From: Parelaphostrongylus tenuis
Lineage: Eukaryota > Nematoda > Chromadorea > Rhabditida > Metastrongylidae
NCBI GenBank assembly: GCA_019055375.1
Contig: JAHQIW010000424.1
Location: forward strand, 1 to 64,000
Direction: 5' to 3'
DNA length: 64,000 bases
This document shows, in pieces, positions 44,531 through 53,892 of the stretch. The number at the start of each line of letters is the position of its first letter. Positions within the stretch are counted from its first letter, which is position 1. Both the position numbers and the translations under genes were made by a program. The notes beneath the pieces are model-generated. The model saw nothing but the letters and a program-made list of their open reading frames with translations. It was not told the DNA's origin and did no database searches.

Positions 44531-44684
44531 TGGTTTATTTAGTAATATCATCCATTAATGATGCTATTCTGATTCACTATCTATAGCGAGAGCAAGCGAT
44601 ATAAAAGTTCACTTAGATGGTTGGTTACATAGTGTTCCATTTTGTTGGCAATCTCGAGCTGTTATATTTCATTTGAATTTTCAG
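44531..44684 (+). promoter_or_regulatory. Promoter and trans-splice acceptor of ShKT gene 2
   Basis: Conserved block TTTATTTAGTAATATCATCC (44534-44575), TATAAAAG at 44600-44607, then GAATTTTCAG ending at 44684, one base before the ATG. Layout and spacing match the paralogue at 27.0-27.2 kb. Confidence 0.65.
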
Positions 44685-44685
44685 A

Positions 44686-47600
44686 ATGATTTGCTTTCTC
44701 ATGTTGATGATGCTGATCTCTTGTGCACTGGGAGTGATCACGGACTTGAATTGTACAATATTTCGTGAAAACAAATTTGAGGTGTGTTTTTTTGATCCGA
44801 AATGAACTAATCTCAGTGTAGAAAGCAATAGTCTAGAGATTTGTTTAATAGAATTAGGTTTTTCTGAATATAATGTCCTGCAGTGGTTTTCAAAACTAAG
44901 TGCTTTTGCAAATTTCCCAACTAGACATTTTTTGTGGAGATTTCATATCGTTAAGCTAAATTTCGAAGTGTCTCGTTGGCTGGGTTATAAGGTAATTTAG
45001 TAAAATTGATAGACAGAGCACTGTTTTCATGTAAGACATTCGGTGAGCGTCGTTGAATTCAGTGGTAAATCGCTTATCTACAACTTTCACTGAAGATCGT
45101 TGCCTAAAATCCCCATGAACGATGGTCTAAGAAACAATTTAACCTCTATTCCAAGTCAAGTGAGAATAAATGGTATCATGAAAGTTAACCCACTCCACGA
45201 TCCAAAATCCTTGACACAGACAAAGTGACTAAGATTACACAACGTTCCTTGCGCTAGACAGATTTATACACCTCACTCAAAACAATATATAATCTGACAA
45301 CACATTCAGAGCTTTCCATGAGGTCTGTTGTGCCACCCATGCAGCGTTAGACACGTGTCTCGGCATTACACCCCCATCAGTATCACGATGCCTTTCGATA
45401 AGCAATCTTTTGCAGGGGATGGACACACCCCTTACATATAAAGGATTCGACGCTGAATTGTTTAGTCCCTTAAAGATGTCGCGTACCAGCAGAGGTGTAC
45501 TATTGTTTGAAGGCCTCTCTCGCTGGACAAAAACTTTTTCATAGCATTTAGTAATCTTTCAAAGCTTAAATCTCTGCGATTTCAAAAATATGTTTGATTG
45601 CTGAAACAGATTTTTATTACGTTGTAGCAGTGAAAACGAAATTATAATTCACATTCAATTTGCTTCATTTGCTCTGCTGGTGCTTCGATATGGCTCGTCA
45701 TTAAAGGTTTTTATAGTCATTTGATAGTACAAATCTCAAAAATTTTGCTGAGGTGATTGGTTTTTTAGAAGGTTCTCATAAAGCGCTCTAAGAGCGAAAA
45801 AAAAATCACATTTCACGCCTAAAATGTCGCCCTGCCGCTTGGACGTTATAGCTGGTTTGTTGGTAATTATAGGTAAAGTTTGCACGTCAGAGATAATTTA
45901 TTGTTACATAAAGGACGGAATATTGCAAACAAATAATAATTTTAAAGAGAATTTTGACTACCTTTTTAAAAACCTTCATTTTTTAGAGGGAATGCCGCGT
46001 CCTTGTAAAAAATAAATAAACTTTCAACCCTTATTGCTCATTTGTATCGCCTGTCTTGGAAGAACGTAATTTGCAAGCAGGTCCTCTGCAATTAAACATC
46101 TCTGATAGAAGTCTATGTGGAGATATTTGTAGAATGCGTGCAGTTTATTTTTCGAAAGGCGTATATATTTTTCTGTAACAGTAAGAAGAAGATGTTATTT
46201 CACACATAGACATTTCTTGACGAGAAAATCTTTTCCTCAAAAAGTTCAATAATTATTTGGTAGTACAAACTTCAACAAATCTACTAGTGCTTTTGGTATT
46301 CCAAAAAACTTTTTATTGCGGTCTAACACTGAAAGTAACATTACATTTCACATGCGGCACGCATGTTTTGCACCGATAAGTGGATGGATTTAGCAAAAAT
46401 GTTATCAAGCCCTTCCCCTTCAAAAGTCGGTCGATAGCACAAATCTTAAGAGCTTTAATGGTGTGCTTGTTTCCTGAAAAATCAACTCAGTGTGCAGTTA
46501 CAGTAGGACAAAAATTGTGTTCCACATTCGAATACTTTCCGCGGGGTGCAGCTTTTCTCTCAGATTTTGAATAGACATTTGATAGCACAAATCTCTGTAA
46601 TTTCAATAACATGCGGCTTTTGAGGCAGAGTTTTTACCAGTGCGCGCCGTATGTGAAATGCAATCTTAATTTCTGTGTTACAGCTAAGCAAAAAAGTTTT
46701 TTGGTAAACTAAAAGCACTGTTAAGTTTGATGGAGTTTATGCTATTAGATTTTTACTAAATCGTTCGGAGAGCACCTTTGTTCAGCGATAAGTGCATGAA
46801 AATGAAGTAAAATTTTATTTTTACGACTACAGCGTATTATGAAGAGCATTCAGATAGTAGAATACACATACACCGCTCAAATTCTCGACATTCAAGCTAT
46901 CGAATAATTATTAAAATATCTAGAAAGAGTGAAATATGCGTTTTCTTGATATGGGTGCGGAGAAGGGAAAAGTGGCGAATACTCCTCTGGAGACCATAAT
47001 TCTGTGCTACTGATGAGGCTGTGAAGCCGAAACACGTGTCTAGCACTGTATAAGTGCCATAACTAACCTCATGAATAACCCAAAAATGGTGTCAAACTTT
47101 CTAACAAATTAGCGAACATTTTCAGAAACTAATATTATAGGTCCTTTCATTATTATTTGAGCCAACTTGTCATGTGGTCTGGTGAGGGCTCTTGCACAGT
47201 CCGATACACGTGTTTCGTCCTTACAGACTCGTCAGTCCAGCAGAACCCGTCGTCTTTTGATATTTTTATAGTCAGTTCTCTCGGAAGCTCTACTCCCTTG
47301 CAGAGAGTCATCAAAAACGAACGTTTTACACTCTATGTCAGGCGAAATTTTCACCTAACACAGAGTGTTTGTGCACTCGATTGCTCGTTGGCTGGTATTT
47401 TCATCACATTATACTTTTATTTCGAGTGCTTTATCAAGGACCACGCTCAAATTTCAATAGATCCTTTCATTATTATCTGAGCCAACTTGTCATGTGGCGC
47501 AAATACTCTGTGTTAGGTGGAAATCTCACATGACATAGTGTGCAAAACGTTCGTCTTCGATGACTCTTTGTAAGAGAGTACAGCTCCAGAGAGAACTGAC

Positions 47601-48524
47601 TATAAAAATATCGAAAGACGACGGGTTCTGCCCGACTGGACGAGTCTGTAAGGACGAAGCACGTGTATCGGACTGTACATGGGCTCTTACCAGACCACAT
47701 GACAAGTTGGCTCAAATAATAATGAAAGGATCTATCGAAATTTGAGCGTGGTCTTAATAAAGCACTCGAAATAAAGGTATAAAATTATAGGATCAATTTA
47801 TGCATGAGTAACCCATTTTGAGTGTTAGATTGATGAAAAAGTTGTGTCCGTTTTGCACAGTATGTATATAAGATGTAAGAAATTCTTCGTTCAAAGAATT
47901 AATAGTGGTCTAAGGACTTCGTTCGGACACGTGTCCGAAAAGTATAGATAGTTCACTGCACTAGGATGAACCATTAATTCTACAGTAGCATCACCTCCGC
48001 TAAGTTCTTGCTCTTCGCGACCTATGGTAGCTTGAAAATATTTGATTTAAAAGAGCTTTCCGATTTCAAAAATGTTTGAAGAGTTGATTTTGTTCTAGTA
48101 CGCTCCGACAGCGTTTAACTGCCAGAACAGACTACGTGACGAACTTTGCGCTCAGCTTTATCGAACTGAAGTGAAATTGTTTGCAGACGCTGATCGGGAT
48201 AATAACTGCTTCAAGGTTTGAAATCTTTCATGATTGTACTTGTGAAATATTAGTGGTACCTGGAGAATACTTGTTTAAATTTCTGATGCTTTTACAATGG
48301 TTTGTTTCCTGGAATATATCAATCACTTTCTCAGCTTGGCGACAATGTCGAACCAGAGTTAATAAAGGCCTGCCGTGGATTTCTGTCCTCGCAGGTGTGG
48401 CTATTGCTGCATCACACCAGAGTTCAATTGTGAAGACAAGAGATGTAAGTTTGCTGTCGGCACTATGGAAGATCACTTAATATTCTCTTCTTTATCTTCT
48501 TCAGCACATCTTGATATTGCGTGA
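44686..48524 (+). CDS. Secreted single-ShKT protein, gene 2 (last exon uncertain)
   Basis: Exon 1 (44686-44781, 32 codons) is a signal peptide, MICFLMLMMLISCALG, plus a short mature start, with a GTGTGT donor. Intron 1 is 3.3 kb and is filled with repeat field R and three hammerhead loci. Exon 2 (48099-48215, 39 codons) carries the first ShKT cysteines (FNC, ELC, NNC). Exon 3 starts at 48335 after TTCTCAG. In the phase-0 frame it reaches TGA at 48431 without the CPRRCGYC end of the domain, which is present in another frame that runs to 48524. Relative to gene 1, exon 3 has four extra bases before that motif. So either an internal acceptor (CTCGCAG near 48394) is used, or the gene is broken. 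The likely product is a small secreted disulfide-rich protein. Confidence 0.5.
45285..45480 (-). mobile_element. Class B1 hammerhead element in intron 1 of ShKT gene 2
   Basis: Minus sense; it matches 37.08-37.33 kb in body (AACAATTCAGCGTCGAATCC) and tail (CAACAGACCTCATGG). It is opposite in orientation to the host gene. Confidence 0.65.
45344..45386 (-). ncRNA. Decayed hammerhead ribozyme
   Basis: Core CUGAUGGG (A9 changed) and CGAGAC in place of CGAAAC. Stem II GG/CC and the palindromic stem III are still visible. Expected inactive. Confidence 0.6.
45486..46849. repeat. Dispersed repeat field R, copy 2
   Basis: Collinear with 1740-3058. A frame at 45824-46015 is open here but not in the other copy, so it is unlikely to be a gene. 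Confidence 0.65.
46850..47080 (+). mobile_element. Class B hammerhead element in intron 1 of ShKT gene 2
   Basis: Sense on plus, the same strand as the host gene. It follows field R without a clear border. The tail GTGCCATAACTAACCTCATG follows the ribozyme. Confidence 0.65.
47004..47046 (+). ncRNA. Type I hammerhead ribozyme, textbook core
   Basis: Stem I GUGCUA/UAGCAC (six Watson-Crick pairs), CUGAUGAG, stem II GC/GC with UGUGAA loop, CGAAAC, stem III ACA/UGU around CG, and cleavage after GUC between 47040 and 47041. It is the best candidate in the window. It lies on the coding strand inside intron 1 of ShKT gene 2. Confidence 0.9.
47199..47241 (-). ncRNA. Type I hammerhead ribozyme, intact core, weakened stem I
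   Basis: CUGACGAG, stem II GUC/GAC, CGAAAC, short stem III and GUA cleavage site are intact. Stem I is GCUGGA against UCGGAC and keeps only its first two pairs cleanly. Confidence 0.7.
47630..47673 (+). ncRNA. Decayed hammerhead ribozyme
   Basis: One-base insertion in the core (CUGGACGAG) and CGAAGC for CGAAAC; all stems remain recognisable. Expected inactive. Confidence 0.65.
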
Positions 48525-49058
48525 TCGGTCAGTTTAATGAAATTTTGTTAAGAAACCTTACCTTTTTACTCATATCACAAAAAATAGTACTTTGAAATTT
48601 GTTCGATCTATTTCTGTAAGCTTCATGGGGATATCTAGTCTCTTTCTTGATGACTTTACGAATCACTATTGCGAGTAACATGAACGTCATGAAGAGGAGA
48701 CATCGGCAACAATCACTGAAGCTACAAGTGTATCGTAAAGCATCCTGGAAGAGCGGCGAATCCTCGCTTATTACGTGAAAAAGTAGTGGCTCCTCAACGC
48801 TTACATGGACCATCATTTCCAAAGCTTTACTCACAACTGTCCCTGTGACTTTCCCAGTTTTCTGTACTTTACATATTATTAGATAATTTGGAAGAATAGT
48901 TTGTACAGCTTCAGCGGTTTCTTCTTTTGAATGCAGATATGATCCTTGCAAAGAACCTGTAAGCTTTGTGTCTATGCATTGGATTACATATACTACGAAA
49001 GCCCTCAGCGTCATACTCATAATCTGGCAGATTAGAAGATTTTATCAACTGTGATCTG

Positions 49059-51857
49059 TCACCTGTCGCCCTGTTGATCATCGAATGACTCAAGCCGGTA
49101 CCGGCAACACCTCCATTTATCTTTTAGTGTACAAGAGCAACTCAGTGGGTCCTCCACGCTCAGAAATTCGCTGAGCATCATTTGGCATGAGGCTGCGGTG
49201 GTTTTCTAGTGCTGCGCTTTACATCCCTAGTGATCCAGTCGGTAACGGACTCCGTAGATAGCTATCATCAAGGGCTATTACCTCTCTAGCCGACCTAGTC
49301 TTAGGTATACTGACGCTGAAATGGCATCTTTAATCCTCGATCGCTGCCGTGGGCCGAATTGACGCATTCTTTTTCTTATTTGCTAGATACGGGGTAATCT
49401 CAGCATGGGCCTTTCGCCTGCGAGTTCAATTACACCAAGTGATCTTTCGTCCTGCTTACGTAGCGACCAAGTTTCTACTGCATTTGTTAGGAGAGAGTTA
49501 GAGGTCGAGTCAAATAAGTGTCTACGGAGTCGGATGCTCTTCTTCGTTTTCATTGCATCCTCGATGCTCTTAAACGTTTCCCCCGCTTGCTATCTCCTGA
49601 TCGAAGCTGGAGCTAGGTCGGTCAATATGCTGATTCACGGCTTGAATAGACGTAGTGGAGCAATTGGGAACATTCGTTTCGTTGAGCGTAAATGGGGCAT
49701 TCAAAACCTATCCGTTTTTCAAAAATACTTGGTTAGATTTAGTCGCAGATCAATCCTTCCTTCCACAGGCATGGTCGAAATCGGTCAACATTCGTTCCGC
49801 TTGGCTGATGTTTGGTGTTATGAGGACAATATCATCAGCGAAACGAAGATGGTTCAATTATCAGCCTTCCTTCTTCACTCCCATGTCGTCCCATTCTAAT
49901 GTTCGCATGAAGTTGTGGAGGAGTGGCAGTAGGTAATTTTGGACAAGATTGTATCGCCTTGTCGAACCCCTGTTCTCACGTCGATAATAATATAGTTTTA
50001 AGCTGGCGATATTTTGGTCGCGAAATCTTTATATAGCTCACGATGGACCATTGTGTACAGAGTAGAGACGCCCTGATTATCCATTGCCTCCATAACCGTT
50101 TCTGTATTCCACTGAATCAAAGGTTTTCTTCAAATATTTGAATTTGAGACAGAGCGGTCTTTGGTGCCCTCATAAAACTTCAATGAGACTTGTAATTGTG
50201 TGCATGTAATCTATAATACTATAAGCCCTTTCGAAACCCTATTTGCTCGCATGACTGTCCTTCGTCCAGTGCCTTGTCGATCCTGTTTAGGATAATGCGG
50301 GTTAAAAAAATTATGCACGGCAGACAACAAGCAGATTGAACGATAATTGCCTTTGTCGAGAAGGTCTCCGGACCGTATCACGGTCTTGATGGTTTTCTAT
50401 CAAGTGGGGATCTTCAATTCTGACAGGTAACGAGTAGAGAGCCGAGCCAGCGTGATGGTGAGAACTGACGGCAGGTTCCTCATGTATTCTGGTCCTCTCC
50501 GGACTAGGTGTTATCCTATTCTTTTCACCGACGGAATTAAGTGTCTGATTTTGAAAGGAAAGCCGGTGGAACGACAAATTCATCTTGTTTCAATTCATAT
50601 GACTGGTAAGAGGACATGATTAACGAATAGATCCAAGTAGTAATTGTGAATGAATTTCTCCGTTGCTCTTCTGGAAGCTGCAACTGTCCCGTTAGGACGT
50701 AGGAGTGCAATCATCTTGTTTTATATAGGCAAACGTTCGGTGGACTTTACGAATGTACTTCCCATCTTTTGCAGCTTCGGTCATGACTGCTGGCTGTTTT
50801 CCTTTGGAAAGGATCTTCTATTATTATTCTTTGCAGCGTTTAGCGAGCTCGGACGTGAGGTTTCGGTTGCCCGTAACTCGTGCTATTCCACGTTGACGTA
50901 TCAGCTCTAGTGTTTATGGAGGCAAACGTTGCATGTGATTTTAGGACTATCAGCTTGCATAGCGTTGACGTAAATATGTCCAATGAGCTGATCTTCTTTT
51001 TCTCTGTGGTGTTGTCAAAGACGGTATGTTGCCAATAGCTGATGATGACTTGCCTACATCCAAATTTCTGGTATTTCTGGAATTTCTTTGCTCAAGAACA
51101 AGCGACTTTCTTTCTTTTCCGCGAAAAAACGAAGTGTTACTCGTAAGAGGGGGTGGTCTGATTCTTTGCGAAATTTCGAAAGACTGTGATATCGGCTAAG
51201 CAGAACCTTCGGTTCACTAAATTGTAGTCTATTTCGTTATGGTACTGTGCAATGGAAGACTCTTACGTCCACTGTTGGATGTGACGATTTTGAAATCATG
51301 AGTTTCTATGGCTGAGATTTGGTCGTCATGGCAAACTCGGCCTCTCACCCTGTTCACTCCATTCTAGTTAGATCTTAGCATCCTCTCCGTACTCGCCTTA
51401 CCCGACGCTACCGTATCGGTGGCTTTTCTGGAGTTAGGGAATGGCACCCATCTTTTTTACCAACGCTATAATTTTTTTTGATTTACATGCATCTTCACTA
51501 TTGCTTTCAGAGTTTGATACAGGACATATAGCTTGCTAGGCTATAAACGCGGAACCTGGTTCATACAGGTAGCTTCCCCAAGTTTTCCCGGAAAAACAAG
51601 AGAGCTTATTTGTTGGGGCAGCTCCTGAACGCCTCCCGTGAACTTTGCAGTCGCTTGATTGCAGGTTTTTAGCCAATTTGACTCGTGAAATTAGAGGTCT
51701 GTCAAATTGGCGCTGCAGAAAGGAAGAATTCGCTCCCCGAATCTGCCTATGTCTCAGGGAAGCACTCAGATCGCTTTGTTCACGTTTAGATTCCGCCTGG
51801 AAAGGCGTCACATCCTATCTCGACTAACCGTATTGCGAAATCTTTCGAAAAGGGAGA
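49059..51857 (-). mobile_element. RTE-type LINE, near full-length but decayed
   Basis: Minus strand, from the 5' end: a leader shared with 33.06-33.56 kb (51857-51400) and a partial endonuclease C-terminus (NEIDYNLVNRRFCLAD near 51230). The linker contains NVCLYKTR, followed by the reverse transcriptase. Its motifs include ILNRID-like and GQSCEQIGFRKG sequence near 50260, and the decayed FADD region lies near 49850. A C-terminus with RSRIKDA and a stop at 49061-49059 closes it. Many stops and frameshifts; the N-terminal part of the endonuclease is missing. It lies just downstream of ShKT gene 2 in the opposite orientation. Confidence 0.75.
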
Positions 51858-51949
51858 TCTGTGAGGAAATTTTATACAAATGAAAAGCAAACAGGGAAAT
51901 CTTTTTGGACTCAAAGGCACACATTAAAGACATAGGAATTTATTGTAGT

Positions 51950-52760
51950 ATTGTGGAATGTAGGAGAATGGAATATAAGAAATGCTTCAAATGAATTGAC
52001 GACGTATGGTCCGCACAATCACAGCACTCCATTTGAGATGAGAAGATGTTTTATAAGTGTACGGTAACGTTGTGACGAGTGCTATTCATTCACGACAACA
52101 TTGACATTGACATCAAAAGATTACGGTTCCCAAGGCGACACCATTTCACCAACATTGTTGCCGTTACCTCAGAAAAGACCGTGCGAGAATGGGGATGAAA
52201 TTACGTGTATTTAAGCATCTTTGTCCTACAATGATATCGTTTCGCACCATAAAATACTTAAGGAGTAGCAAGCTTTGCAGCAATAATAGAATGAAGGCGA
52301 GATGACTATTGGCTGCATTTGTTAGTTGTTAGAGAAGTCATATTTATATAGGACCAAGATGTTGACTTAAGGAACGGCTGCGATTTTGAAGTAAGAAGAA
52401 AATGCCAGCTACTTCTGGAGACTTTCACGTGACAAGAACATTTTGATGAAGACTAGAAGTTCACTTTTGTATCACCTCCCTGACCAGTCGATTCTCCTGC
52501 TTCAACATACACGTCTGATACGTGTTCTCAACATGAGAGTGATGAAAGATTATTTAGTGGTTTGAGAAGGTGCAATCAAGAGGACGATGTTGTGAGTATT
52601 CAACATCACATTAACGAAGATCTTCTGAGCTCGATCTCACGTCAAGTCGAAAATCACGTGAAGGTCAACACATGATATGTTTGAACACATCCTGTGGACA
52701 ACAGCCGTTAGCAGCTGCATTCCATAGGATCTCAGCGACACAACAAGAAAACCAATGATC
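51950..52760 (+). mobile_element. RTE-type LINE fragment, second plus-strand copy
   Basis: Parallel to 30.36-31.1 kb. It keeps the QGDTISPTLLPLPQ block near 52125 and the following region with shifts. Since both copies occupy the same place between the ShKT genes, it was probably present before the segmental duplication. Confidence 0.5.
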
Positions 52761-53154
52761 GGGTGATCACGGATCCTGTAAACTAGGAATAAAAATATCA
52801 TTATATGTTTACATATTAAACCGAATACACCGGGATATCCCTTCATCCTACAGGAGAAAATGAAGACTTCAGTCGGTTTTTTATTTGAAGTCACTTCATG
52901 GAAAAATGCGGGCTTTGCGATATATGTAATGATAAGGCGATATAATGTATTGATAAGCATAATTATAAATATTATGTTACTTTATAGTTACTTATAAGCA
53001 GTATCTAGATAAGATCCTGATAGATTCCAAATGTTTTACGGCATATCAAATAAAAGTTCAAAAAAAGAGCAAGAGAATTCACCCATTGAGTAGCCAGTGT
53101 TTTCGCCTATACTTCGCATTTGGATAACAAAAGTACCACTAAAGGATAAAAGCT
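52761..53154. other. No gene recognised
   Basis: AT-rich; nothing supportable. Confidence 0.4.
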
Positions 53155-53437
53155 TTACGCGTTGATCAATCCCTGAGGTATACGCCATGTGTTCGTCATC
53201 AAGTTTTGATTTCGTTTGAGGTAACTGAATGCATATCTGGCCTTTATAAGTGGCTCGCGGTGGTCTTCCGCTGTATCGAGTCAATGCTTTTTATCCTCCA
53301 AGACAAGTCTGAGACAGTCTGGCACCAATATACAGCCCTGGAGGGATGGATGGCTTGGTGAGCCATGAGCGCAAGATGGAACCATTGACCTCGTGTGCGA
53401 TGTAGGGCATCTCTAACTACTGCGCCACATGCCCTTA
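53155..53437 (-). mobile_element. tRNA-derived SINE family S1, complete minus-strand copy
   Basis: Minus strand: head CATGTGGCGCAGTAGTTAGA near 53430, body with CATCCATCCCTCCAGGG, and an end CAGGGATTGATCAACGC at 53160. It lies upstream of the three-ShKT gene. Confidence 0.75.
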
Positions 53438-53892
53438 AGAAGTACCAATAACTGTGATAATTTGCAAAACGTTGAAAGACAGACTCAGACTCTCTACCAT
53501 TGCCAGGCAGTACTAAGGAATCACAATCAGCTCAACTGACGTGAATGAGGTTATACATCGTTGCTGAATGGCTAAAGAGTCAAATATAAAAATAGATTTA
53601 AGCAAACTTCAGCGAATCAAGATCAAAAACAGTGACAGAATATTTCTACCAAACTGATGTCTTTAACCTTGCGTTAAATACTAAAGAATTTTACGTAGCA
53701 GCAAATCTGCTGAAAATTTTCCAACTTTGTAGCCAACTCAAATATGCGTTAAGCCTCTCCGTGACAATGTAGACAATGCCGACTGTCTTTGATGTAAGCA
53801 GAACTCGCATTGATAAGAGAACTCACTCAGTGAAATATCTATGAGATCAAAGTTTTCATATTACCAGTCTAAGCGATGTTTTAAAAATCCAG

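Larger units (their letters stand above)
47140..47790. mobile_element. Class A hammerhead foldback element
   Basis: Two near-complete class A units lie head-to-head: the left is sense on minus (ribozyme 47199-47241), the right sense on plus (ribozyme 47630-47673). They join near 47480 through a shared CTTGTCATGTGG end of a further partial unit. Both 3' ends (GAGCGTGGTCTTAATAAAGCACTCG) point outward or abut the junction, giving arms of about 300 bp. Inserted in intron 1 of ShKT gene 2. Confidence 0.75.

Noticed and set aside
45824..46015. 63-codon frame with a hydrophobic start
   Set aside because: It lies in repeat field R, and the homologous copy at 2.1 kb does not keep the frame open.
49405..49899. 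164-codon plus-strand frame
   Set aside because: It is antisense to the reverse transcriptase part of the minus-strand RTE element.
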